Origin: Flavobacteriales bacterium
GTDB lineage: Bacteria > Bacteroidota > Bacteroidia > Flavobacteriales > Flavobacteriaceae
NCBI GenBank assembly: GCA_027033875.1
Contig: JALVKK010000019.1
Location: forward strand, 1-6,231
DNA length: 6,231 nucleotides
Direction: 5' to 3'
In this document: positions 1 through 5,916 of the stretch, in pieces
Layout: every line of letters starts with the position of its first letter
How positions within the stretch are numbered: position 1 is the first letter of the stretch
Notes under the pieces: model-generated
The model's input: the letters and a program-made list of their open reading frames with translations, nothing else
What the model was told of the DNA's origin: nothing
Databases searched by the model: none
Translations under genes and position numbers: made by a program

Positions 1-53
1 TTGTTTAAAAAAATCTAATTTCTAATTTTGTTATAGTATTATTAATTCATTTG

Positions 54-677
54 CTATTTTTCAAATAAAATGCCTATTCCTAAAATGATTAAAATCACTC
101 CGAAAAATTTGACGATATAGGATTCGTATTTTTCATAAGATTTTACAATTAACGGGTTGGTAAAGATAACGGAAACTAAGCTAAACCATAAAAAGGTTAC
201 GGTAATTAACATAAAACTGATACCTGACAATACCCATGAAGGTGTATTTGGAGGAATGAGCAAGCTAAACAAACTCAAGAAAAACAAAGAAGCTTTTGGG
301 TTTAAAACATTGGTAATGAAACCGGTTTTAATGGCTTCAAAATAGCTGATTTGTTTATTATTTTGTTGGTTTTGAAGCTTGATTTTTGTTTGTTTACTCA
401 TAAAAGTTTTAATACCAATATATATAATGTATGCCATTCCGGCATATTTTACCAGTTGGAACACAGTTTGATTTTGTTGTAACAAGTAAGCAATCCCGGC
501 AACCGAATAGATGATGTGAATACCGATTCCCAGCCCAATTCCTAATGCTGTGTAAACGGCTGTTTTGCGGTTGTATTGCAAGGCGTTTTTGAGTACCATG
601 ACAAAATCAGGACCGGGGCTCATCACAGCGAGTAAATGTATGCTGAAAATCAGAGCAAATAATTGAATGTAGGACAT
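54..677 (-). CDS. LysE/RhtB-family amino-acid exporter (translocator)
   Basis: Inner-membrane exporter of the LysE/RhtB superfamily, whose known members expel amino acids or homoserine lactones using the proton gradient. The substrate of this copy cannot be told from sequence. Its 207 residues match the usual family length of about 200-210. The family signature near the N-terminus is present (MSPGPDFVMVLKNAL, with SPGPD at residues 20-24). The central NPKA motif lies at residues 126-129, after the cytoplasmic loop and before the third hydrophobic block. Hydrophobic segments lie near residues 4-20, 40-62, 68-90, 112-142, 147-172 and 187-205, about six in all. A Lys/Gln/Asn-rich loop at about 95-109 is probably cytoplasmic. 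The ATG at 675-677 gives a start directly before the first membrane segment, as in relatives. The gene diverges from the YbbR-like gene with 61 bases between them. The family call is firm; the substrate is unknown. Confidence 0.93.
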   Translation of the reverse strand: MSYIQLFALIFSIHLLAVMSPGPDFVMVLKNALQYNRKTAVYTALGIGLGIGIHIIYSVAGIAYLLQQNQTVFQLVKYAGMAYIIYIGIKTFMSKQTKIKLQNQQNNKQISYFEAIKTGFITNVLNPKASLFFLSLFSLLIPPNTPSWVLSGISFMLITVTFLWFSLVSVIFTNPLIVKSYEKYESYIVKFFGVILIILGIGILFEK

Positions 678-697
678 GTGATGCTGCTTTTTTTCAA

Positions 698-713
698 TAT
701 CTTTGCAAAGATA
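698..713. promoter_or_regulatory. Palindromic divergent promoter core for the LysE exporter and YbbR-like genes
   Basis: The 16 bases TATCTTTGCAAAGATA form a perfect palindrome in the 61-base divergent gap. Read on the plus strand, 698-705 matches the Bacteroidota -7 consensus TAnnTTTG. Read on the minus strand, 713-706 matches it equally well. Transcription would start around 711-713 for the YbbR-like gene and around 698-700 for the exporter, leaving leaders of roughly 25 bases each. No clear -33 TTG element was found on either side at the usual spacing, so strength and actual use are unproven. A dimeric repressor site is an alternative reading of the palindrome. Confidence 0.6.
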
Positions 714-738
714 CTCGTAATTTTAAGTTGTCGAAAAG

Positions 739-1679
739 GTGAATAAAAGATTTAGCATATTAATTAGATTTTTAATAAAACAAAATAAACTTCGTTCTTT
801 TTTGCTGTTTTTTTTGATTTCGGCATTGTTTTGGTTGTTGATGCAGTTGAGTAAAACTTATGAATATACGGTTAAAGTGCCGGTCTTATATACAAATTTA
901 CCACCACAATATTATAAGGGATTTTTGCCTAATGACACGTTATCGGTAAAAATAAATTTGTCGGGTTTTAAAATACTTCATTATAAAATAAGCAAACCTG
1001 TTTTGAAACTTGATGTGCAAAAATCAGGATTGTTGCAAGAAAATGTATGGGATGTAAATAAACATTTAATGCAAATAAGAAAACTGTTTGGTAAATCCGG
1101 TAGGATTTTATCGGTAAATCCGGTGGTTTTGGAATTGAATATTAAAGCAGTTCATAAAAAGCAAGTGCCTGTTCAATCAAATGTGTTTGTTGATTATAAA
1201 CCGGGATTTAAAAATTTGGGTTTTGCTACATTACAACCGGACAGTATTTGGGTGTTTGGGCAACCGGAGGTTTTGGATACGATTGAGGAGGTGAAAACAA
1301 AACTTACCATTTTAATTATGTTGATAAAAGTATAGGTAAAAAACTAAAAATAAATGCTGTGAATGGAGTAAAATTTAATAAGACTTCAATTGTTTATCGT
1401 TTGTCCGTATCGGAAATTATAGAAGATGCCATTAGTTTGCCTGTAAAAATTTCGGGCAAACCAGCTAAAGTTAATGTTTTATTATTTTCTAAAAGAATTA
1501 AGTTAAAATTTAAAGTTTTTAAAGAGACCTATAAAAATTTAAAATCCGAAGATTTTCGTGTGGAAGTTGTTTATAACCCTAAGTTGAATACTTGGACTCC
1601 AAAACTGGTTAAGCACCCTGTTGATGTCTTTGATTTTAGTATAAAACCTGTAAAGATTTCATTTTTGATCAAACAATAA
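739..1679 (+). pseudogene. YbbR-like (CdaR-type) membrane-anchored protein, frame broken by a -1 shift
   Basis: In Firmicutes, YbbR/CdaR proteins are membrane-anchored and control the diadenylate cyclase CdaA. The role in Bacteroidota is unclear, and no cdaA lies in this window. The first part reads from GTG at 739 (an in-frame stop at 724-726 bounds it upstream). It gives a short basic N-terminus, one membrane segment at about residues 20-37 and a YEYTVKVPVLYTNLP stretch typical of a first YbbR repeat, then a second repeat from about residue 142. This frame stops at 1333-1335. The rest of the protein (YVDKSIGKKLKI onward) continues in the frame one base back and stops at 1677-1679. Adding one base in 1287-1332 would restore about 313 residues, a normal flavobacterial length. 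The A4 run at 1299-1302 is the likeliest place. It may be a real mutation or an assembly error. The gene sits four bases before coaE, probably in one transcript. Confidence 0.85.
1287..1679 (+). pseudogene. Out-of-frame C-terminal part of the YbbR-like protein
   Basis: This frame opens after a TGA at 1284-1286 and runs to the TAA at 1677-1679. It carries the end of the second YbbR-like repeat (NYVDKSIGKKLKI) and a third beta-rich segment (AISLPVKISGKPAKVNVLLF). It has no ATG with a convincing upstream context. The first possible start is a GTG at 1359, which would cut off the conserved-looking stretch before it. It is therefore best read as the tail of the gene starting at 739, not as a separate gene. 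Confidence 0.8.
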
Positions 1680-1683
1680 TTAT

Positions 1684-2271
1684 ATGGTAAAGATAGGATT
1701 AACCGGTGGTATCGGTACCGGAAAAACTACAGTGGCAAAAATTTTTGAAAAATTAGGTGTACCTGTGTATTATGCCGATGATAGGGCTAAGGAGATTATG
1801 CGTACAAATTCGGAGGTTATCAAGCAAATAAAAGATTTGTTAGGAGCAGAGGCGTATCATAATAATGGTTTGAATACCAGATATATTAGCGGTATGGTTT
1901 TTGATAACAAAAACAAGTTGTCAAAGTTAGAAGCTATTGTGCATCCGGCAGTAAGAAAAGATTTTCTGGATTGGGTCGCTCGGCAAAAAACCGGTTGTGT
2001 GATAGTTGAAAATGCCATATTGCACAAATCGGGCATGGATCAGTTGGTAGATATTATAATTTTGGTAACGGCAGATATTGAAAAAAGATTAAATCGTATA
2101 GAAAAAAGAGACGGAAAAAGCAAAAAAAATCTAAAAAAAATTATAAAAGCTCAAAAATCAGAGCAAAAAATGTTAAAAAACATTGATTATATTATAAAAA
2201 ACAACGAAAATGTTGACGATTTATTTATCAAAGTGATAGAAATATTATCAATAATTAAGAAAAAGTGTTAA
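1684..2271 (+). CDS. coaE: Dephospho-CoA kinase
   Basis: Cytoplasmic enzyme that phosphorylates the 3'-hydroxyl of the ribose of dephospho-CoA with ATP, the last step of coenzyme A synthesis. Its 195 residues are normal for the family. The P-loop is GLTGGIGTGKTT at residues 5-16, with Lys14 and Thr15 as nucleotide-binding residues. The substrate-site segment VPVYYADDRAKEIM follows at 26-39, then the VHPAV motif at 86-90. Next come VENAILHKSGMDQLVD at about 108-123 and the lid region with Arg135, Arg138 and Arg142. The C-terminal QKSEQKMLKNIDYII stretch is where relatives have a conserved QMSxxxK/ADxxI pattern. ATG at 1684 is four bases after the YbbR-like stop, which suggests co-transcription and translational coupling. 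The last 60 residues are very Lys-rich, in line with local AT content. No key residue appears to be missing. Confidence 0.97.
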   Translation: MVKIGLTGGIGTGKTTVAKIFEKLGVPVYYADDRAKEIMRTNSEVIKQIKDLLGAEAYHNNGLNTRYISGMVFDNKNKLSKLEAIVHPAVRKDFLDWVARQKTGCVIVENAILHKSGMDQLVDIIILVTADIEKRLNRIEKRDGKSKKNLKKIIKAQKSEQKMLKNIDYIIKNNENVDDLFIKVIEILSIIKKKC

Positions 2272-2273
2272 AA

Positions 2274-2307
2274 TTTAAAATTATTATTAATAGTTTAAAA
2301 ATTATTA
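2274..2307. repeat. Near-identical AT-rich direct repeat upstream of the kinase promoter
   Basis: TTTAAAATTATTA at 2274-2286 recurs as TTTAAAAATTATTA at 2294-2307, differing by one extra A, with start points 20 bases apart (about two helical turns). The copies lie 22-55 bases before the predicted -7 element of the kinase gene. They could be an operator or an UP-like element. In a region this AT-rich, chance similarity is a serious alternative. Confidence 0.3.
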
Positions 2308-2328
2308 GATTTTTTAATATTTTTGATA

Positions 2329-2336
2329 TAAATTTG
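2329..2336 (+). promoter_or_regulatory. Bacteroidota-type -7 element (TAnnTTTG) before the sensor kinase
   Basis: TAAATTTG matches the Bacteroidota -7 consensus TAnnTTTG exactly and ends four bases before the ATG at 2341. Transcription from it would begin at or next to the start codon, giving a leaderless or nearly leaderless mRNA. No TTG was seen at a -33 position. It suggests that the kinase/regulator pair can be transcribed separately from the YbbR-like/coaE pair. Confidence 0.45.
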
Positions 2337-2340
2337 CTTG

Positions 2341-3894
2341 ATGAAAAGAAAAAGCATTGTGCTTTTGGTAATTTTTATGACTTTTTCTGTCATAGGAATT
2401 AGAATGATGCAGGTAAAGTTGCGTGAGAATGACATCAAATTGCGGAATCAAAGGTTTTATTATTTGATGAAGCAGATATTATATACCGTTTCGACCAAAG
2501 CACAGAATTACGAGTTTGGTAAGTATTATAAGAAGTTTAAAGAAGCCCGGGAGGAAGGAGGTTCGGTCGATAATGTTTATGAGTTTGTTTACAAAAAAGA
2601 AAATAAGAATAGTAATGAGGTCTTTGCATACAAGCATTTGGTTTTAGAAAAAGGCGTCAAGCTGAAATTTCCGATCTCGGAAAAACAACTTGATTCGGTT
2701 ATGGGCAAAATTAGTATTGCCAAGACCAAGACGCATTTTTTCAGAAATACCGAAATTAAACCGAAAAAAGAGTTTAGCAAGACCGGTATTGACAATATTG
2801 ATAATCGTTATCTTGAAACGACGTTCAAAGACATATCGCTTATCGAACCCATATATAAGCGAATTTCCGTTGATAGTTTGAACAATTGGATAAAAGAAGA
2901 GCTTGATAAGCGCGGTATAGACTATCATTACGAATTTGCGGTTCTGGATGACGAGATACTAACCAAAGTGCATTCCAAGCACTTTGTTCCGGATGATAAA
3001 CGATTTCAGTATTATAAATTTAAAATTTTTCCGGACAATTCCGGATTGACCAAATATGAACTAGTTCTTTCATTTAATAAAAACGAATTGTTTAAGCATG
3101 AGAGTTTGCGTATTCAATTACTGTCTGATCTTTTGATGCTGGTTATTTTGATTATTTATATTTTGACCATATACTTTATCATCAGACAAAAAAAGATATC
3201 GCAGATGAAAACGGATTTTATCAACAATATGACGCATGAGTTCAAAACACCCATTGCGACCATCAATTTAATTGTTGATGCGCTGAAATCGCCGGCAGTT
3301 AATCAAGATAAAAAACAGTTAAAAACTTATCTTGAGATGCTTAAGCAAGAAAATAAACGTATGTTGAATCAAGTGGAAAGTGTATTGAGTTTGTCCGTTT
3401 TGGACAAGATTGAACTTAAAACCGAAAAGAATCCGGTTGATATACACGAAATATTAGATGTTGCCATTCAACATATCAGTTTATTGATTAAAGACAAAGG
3501 CGGTTCCTTACAGACGGCATTCAAAGCTGATAATAGTGTCGTATTGGGCGATGAAACCTTAATGACCAATGTTTTTGTCAATATATTGGACAATGCGGTA
3601 AAGTATTCAAAAGAAATTCCGGAGGTTAGCGTATTGACATATAACGATGATAAAAGATATATTTTCATTGAAATAAGCGATAAAGGAATCGGAATGAGCA
3701 AGTCGGTACAAAAGAAAATTTTTAAAAAATTTTACAGAGAAAGCACCGGCGATATACATAATGTAAAGGGACACGGATTGGGCTTGGCTTATGTACAAAA
3801 AGTCGTTCAATCGTTTAACGGAAAAATTTCTGTTAAAAGCGCAAAAGGGGAAGGAAGCACTTTTATCGTTAAAATGCCCGTTATAGAACAATAA
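2341..3894 (+). CDS. Two-TM sensor histidine kinase, RprX-like
   Basis: Membrane sensor kinase, partner of the response regulator that follows. From ATG at 2341 it has 517 residues. TM1 is at about 4-24, a periplasmic domain of roughly 235 residues follows, and TM2 is at about 262-282. The HisKA domain has its H-box at TDFINNMTHEFKTP, with His299 as the predicted phosphorylated residue. The HATPase_c domain has its N-box at Asn414-Asn418 (NILDNA), G1 box DKGIGM at 447-452, F-box FKKFYR at 461-466 and G2 box GHGLGL at 477-482. All catalytic boxes are intact. No HAMP or PAS domain is apparent between TM2 and the H-box, so the sensor signal would pass straight through TM2. The periplasmic part matches no ligand-binding fold I recognise. 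The organisation resembles Bacteroides RprX and its flavobacterial relatives, commonly found beside coaE. A TTG at 2338 would add only one residue and overlaps no useful signal, so ATG is preferred. Confidence 0.94.
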   Translation: MKRKSIVLLVIFMTFSVIGIRMMQVKLRENDIKLRNQRFYYLMKQILYTVSTKAQNYEFGKYYKKFKEAREEGGSVDNVYEFVYKKENKNSNEVFAYKHLVLEKGVKLKFPISEKQLDSVMGKISIAKTKTHFFRNTEIKPKKEFSKTGIDNIDNRYLETTFKDISLIEPIYKRISVDSLNNWIKEELDKRGIDYHYEFAVLDDEILTKVHSKHFVPDDKRFQYYKFKIFPDNSGLTKYELVLSFNKNELFKHESLRIQLLSDLLMLVILIIYILTIYFIIRQKKISQMKTDFINNMTHEFKTPIATINLIVDALKSPAVNQDKKQLKTYLEMLKQENKRMLNQVESVLSLSVLDKIELKTEKNPVDIHEILDVAIQHISLLIKDKGGSLQTAFKADNSVVLGDETLMTNVFVNILDNAVKYSKEIPEVSVLTYNDDKRYIFIEISDKGIGMSKSVQKKIFKKFYRESTGDIHNVKGHGLGLAYVQKVVQSFNGKISVKSAKGEGSTFIVKMPVIEQ

Positions 3895-3899
3895 AATAT

Positions 3900-3944
3900 T
3901 TAACAACATAAATTTAACACATATCTTAATTAATTATTAACACA
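3900..3944. repeat. TTAACA-type direct repeats between the kinase and regulator genes
   Basis: The 63-base gap contains TTAACAACA at 3900, TTAACACA at 3914, a degenerate TTAATTA at 3926 and TTAACACA at 3937. Start-to-start distances are 14, 12 and 11 bases. OmpR-family regulators commonly bind direct repeats about one helical turn apart, so this could be a binding site for the downstream regulator. That is inference. The gap has no TAnnTTTG element, so the regulator is probably transcribed from the kinase promoter. Confidence 0.3.
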
Positions 3945-3957
3945 AACACTAAAAGTC

Positions 3958-4683
3958 ATGACACAAACAAAAAAGAAAATTTTACTTGTAGAAGATGACA
4001 TTAATTTCGGGATAGTCCTAAGGGATTACTTGAAAATGAATGATTTTGACGTAACTTTGGCCAGAAACGGCATGGAAGGATATGAAAAATTCAAAAAAGA
4101 TTATTTTGACTTGATCATTTTGGATGTAATGATGCCTTATAAAGACGGATTTACCTTAGCCAAAGAAATTAGAGAACGCAATCAGCAAGTGCCTTTAGTC
4201 TTTTTGACGGCCAAAACCTTAAAAGAAGATATGCTTAAAGGCTATCAAATCGGTGCCGACGATTATATCAACAAACCTTTCGATTCGGAAGTATTGTTGT
4301 ACAAGATTAAAGCCTTACTAAATCGCAGAGTGGTTCCTGTCAAAGAAGAAAAAACAGAACCGGTTTATTTCAAAATAGGTGATTTTAAGTTTGACTCCAA
4401 ATTGAGACAACTTTCATATCAAAATGAAAAACCGGTAAAATTATCTCCAAAGGAAGCCAAACTGCTTAAAATGTTAGCCATTTACAAAAATGATTTGATG
4501 CCGCGTGAAAAAGCGCTTACCAAAATATGGCAAGATGACAACTATTTTACTTCCAGAAGTATGGATGTTTATATTGCCAAATTGCGTAAATTGTTGAATA
4601 GAGATGCCAATGTAAAAATAGTCAATATTCATGGCGCCGGTTTCCGTTTGGTAGATCAATCGGAAGTTGAACAAAATATTTAA
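3958..4683 (+). CDS. OmpR/PhoB-type response regulator, RprY-like
   Basis: Cytoplasmic DNA-binding regulator, phosphorylated by the kinase encoded just upstream. Of its 241 residues, the receiver domain covers about 7-122. It has the acidic pocket Glu12/Asp13/Asp14, phospho-acceptor Asp56 in DLIILDVMMP, Thr84 in VFLTAKT and Lys106 in NKPF, so every switch residue is present. A short linker with Lys/Glu (about 125-135) leads to a winged-helix trans_reg_C domain at about 136-234. The likely recognition helix is RSMDVYIAKLRKLL from residue 200, and the wing hairpin is IHGAGFRLV at about 224-232. It starts with ATG at 3958, 63 bases after the kinase stop, and is the last gene before a strong hairpin terminator. 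The domain order and the pairing resemble Bacteroides RprX/RprY. The target genes cannot be read from this window, though TTAACA repeats upstream might reflect autoregulation. Confidence 0.95.
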   Translation: MTQTKKKILLVEDDINFGIVLRDYLKMNDFDVTLARNGMEGYEKFKKDYFDLIILDVMMPYKDGFTLAKEIRERNQQVPLVFLTAKTLKEDMLKGYQIGADDYINKPFDSEVLLYKIKALLNRRVVPVKEEKTEPVYFKIGDFKFDSKLRQLSYQNEKPVKLSPKEAKLLKMLAIYKNDLMPREKALTKIWQDDNYFTSRSMDVYIAKLRKLLNRDANVKIVNIHGAGFRLVDQSEVEQNI

Positions 4684-4720
4684 TATTTATGTATTGAAAA
4701 TGTTAGTTTCATTTTATATT

Positions 4721-4750
4721 AAAAAAAGACGCTTTCGGGCGTCTTTTTTT
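4721..4750. terminator. Bidirectional Rho-independent terminator with UUCG loop
   Basis: A7 (4721-4727), then GACGCT pairing with GGCGTC around a TTCG tetraloop (4734-4737), then T7 (4744-4750). The stem has five Watson-Crick pairs plus a T-G wobble next to the loop, and the flanking A7/T7 can extend it. Both strands end in a U-run, so it can stop the response regulator transcript (stop at 4683) and the convergent acyl-CoA reductase transcript (stop at 4768). Read on the minus strand the wobble is lost and the loop becomes six bases (CCGAAA). Confidence 0.93.
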
Positions 4751-4767
4751 GTTTTAATAAATCAGTT

Positions 4768-5853
4768 TTAGTCGTCAATTTTGTTTAAAAAAGCAACCGT
4801 ATTGATGCCATCGGCATATTCCCATAATTCGGGCGATTGCGATGTGCCGAAATTTATGGCGTTTTTTATCTCAGGAGAATGACTGACAATAATTTGAATT
4901 TGTTCTTTATCGTGTTCTATAATTGTTTTGACCTCATTTATATTTTTATAATATTCATAAAATAAGGTCCCGATAGGCGATGCATAATGATGATCCTGTT
5001 TAAGTAACACCAAACCGTTGTCTATCAAACTATTTCTTACATGTTCGTCAACTGACATAAGATATATGGCTTTGTTATAATCATAATTATTTGCATATTT
5101 TTGATACTTGATGAGATTTTTATACTTTAACAGAGCTTCAAACAAAGGATTAAAATCGTAGTTTTCAGGCACAAAAATTTTTGACACATTACGGCAACCT
5201 AATCCGAAATACCGCATAATATCATCGGCAAGTAAGCTGAGTTCCGCCGGTGTTTCTTGACCGGTCAAAACAGCTACCGAATTTCTGTTTTTGCGTATGA
5301 TGTGCGGATATTTGCCAAAATAATAATCAAAATATCTCGATGTGTTGTTACTGCCTGTGGCAATAACAGCATCTATATTTGTTAATGTATCATCTACAAA
5401 TTCTATCCGGTTTTTGTATGCAGGATTCAGATATATCAAATATTTGGCAAGTAGAGGCAAGAGCTGTTTGTCATTTGATGACAGTTTGGCTTTTATACGG
5501 TGTCCGCTAGCCAAAACACTTACAAAATCGTGAAATCCAACCAGTGGAATATTGCCTGCCATAATCACTCCGACTGTTTTAGATGGAATGTCATTTTTGA
5601 AATTTTCCATTGCAAACCAGCGGTCAATTTTTTCAGGTTCTAAGGCATTGCCCCAATTGTGTAAGGCAAAAAGAACATTGTCTTTGGTAAACCACGGGTT
5701 TTGTTCTTGCACTCTTTCGACTAATTGTTTGAGAACATCAAAAAAAATATCGTTATCAGGTATGTCATTTTTTTTGAAAATACCGTCTAATCGGAATTGA
5801 GATAAAAATTTACCCAGAATTTTTAAAGATTTTTTTCGTTCTTTTATTGTCAT
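4768..5853 (-). CDS. LuxC-like acyl-CoA reductase
   Basis: Predicted NAD(P)H-dependent reductase of the LuxC family (aldehyde-dehydrogenase-like fold), which turns fatty acyl-CoA into aldehyde through an acyl-cysteine intermediate. From ATG at 5851-5853 it has 361 residues. Recognisable parts are VGVIMAGNIPLVGFHDF at about 94-110 (a cofactor-site-like glycine segment), IATGSNNTSRYFDYYFGKYP at about 154-173, and GLGCRNVSKIFVP at about 217-229. Cys220 in the last is the candidate nucleophile. No signal peptide or membrane segment is seen, so it should be cytoplasmic. It is shorter than bioluminescence LuxC (about 480 residues), and no luxABDE genes are near, so a light-production role is not suggested. 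Its physiological substrate is unknown. A longer reading from TTG at 5881-5883 is rejected because that triplet lies inside the predicted -7 element. The gene diverges from the ferredoxin gene and converges on the response regulator. Confidence 0.88.
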   Translation of the reverse strand: MTIKERKKSLKILGKFLSQFRLDGIFKKNDIPDNDIFFDVLKQLVERVQEQNPWFTKDNVLFALHNWGNALEPEKIDRWFAMENFKNDIPSKTVGVIMAGNIPLVGFHDFVSVLASGHRIKAKLSSNDKQLLPLLAKYLIYLNPAYKNRIEFVDDTLTNIDAVIATGSNNTSRYFDYYFGKYPHIIRKNRNSVAVLTGQETPAELSLLADDIMRYFGLGCRNVSKIFVPENYDFNPLFEALLKYKNLIKYQKYANNYDYNKAIYLMSVDEHVRNSLIDNGLVLLKQDHHYASPIGTLFYEYYKNINEVKTIIEHDKEQIQIIVSHSPEIKNAINFGTSQSPELWEYADGINTVAFLNKIDD

Positions 5854-5868
5854 TATCAAAAATGGTAT

Positions 5869-5888
5869 TATATTTGTTCGCAAAATTA
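5869..5888. promoter_or_regulatory. Nested divergent promoter for the ferredoxin and acyl-CoA reductase genes
   Basis: Plus strand 5869-5876 is TATATTTG, a perfect TAnnTTTG. Minus strand 5888-5881 is TAATTTTG, also perfect, and the two are four bases apart. For the ferredoxin, a TTG at 5847-5849 lies 19 bases upstream, the expected -33 spacing; the start would be near 5883, giving a leader of about 34 bases. For the reductase, transcription would start near 5874, about 21 bases before its ATG, and no -33 TTG is evident. The two elements face each other, so polymerase bound at one would cover the other. Confidence 0.65.
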
Positions 5889-5916
5889 AACTATTAATAC
5901 ATAAAAATTAAGAATT

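Noticed and set aside
23..30. TAATTTTG promoter-like match on the plus strand
   Set aside because: It would drive transcription antisense into the exporter gene with no plus-strand gene nearby; likely chance in AT-rich sequence. Bases 1-53 show no gene or clear hairpin terminator.
157..345. Plus-strand open frame of 62 codons inside the exporter gene
   Set aside because: Antisense to a clear LysE-family gene, with no recognisable protein features; an overlap shadow.
1294..1316. Programmed -1 ribosomal frameshift site in the YbbR-like gene
   Set aside because: No canonical slippery heptamer in the zero frame and no strong downstream stem were seen; runs are only four bases.
1359..1679. Separate 106-residue gene starting at GTG 1359
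   Set aside because: The same frame carries YbbR-like sequence before the GTG, so it is the tail of the broken upstream gene.
2338..2340. TTG start one codon before the kinase ATG
   Set aside because: It adds only one residue, and the adjacent ATG is the ordinary choice.
2589..2928. Open frames on both strands inside the kinase periplasmic domain
   Set aside because: They overlap an intact kinase reading frame and have no promoter, family motif or plausible start.
4768..5853. Part of a bioluminescence (lux) operon
   Set aside because: Only a LuxC-like reductase is present; no luciferase, LuxD or LuxE genes flank it, and such reductases occur in non-luminous Bacteroidota.
5881..5883. TTG start giving a 371-residue acyl-CoA reductase
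   Set aside because: The triplet forms the end of the minus-strand -7 element, so it would not be transcribed; the ATG at 5853 gives a family-like N-terminus.
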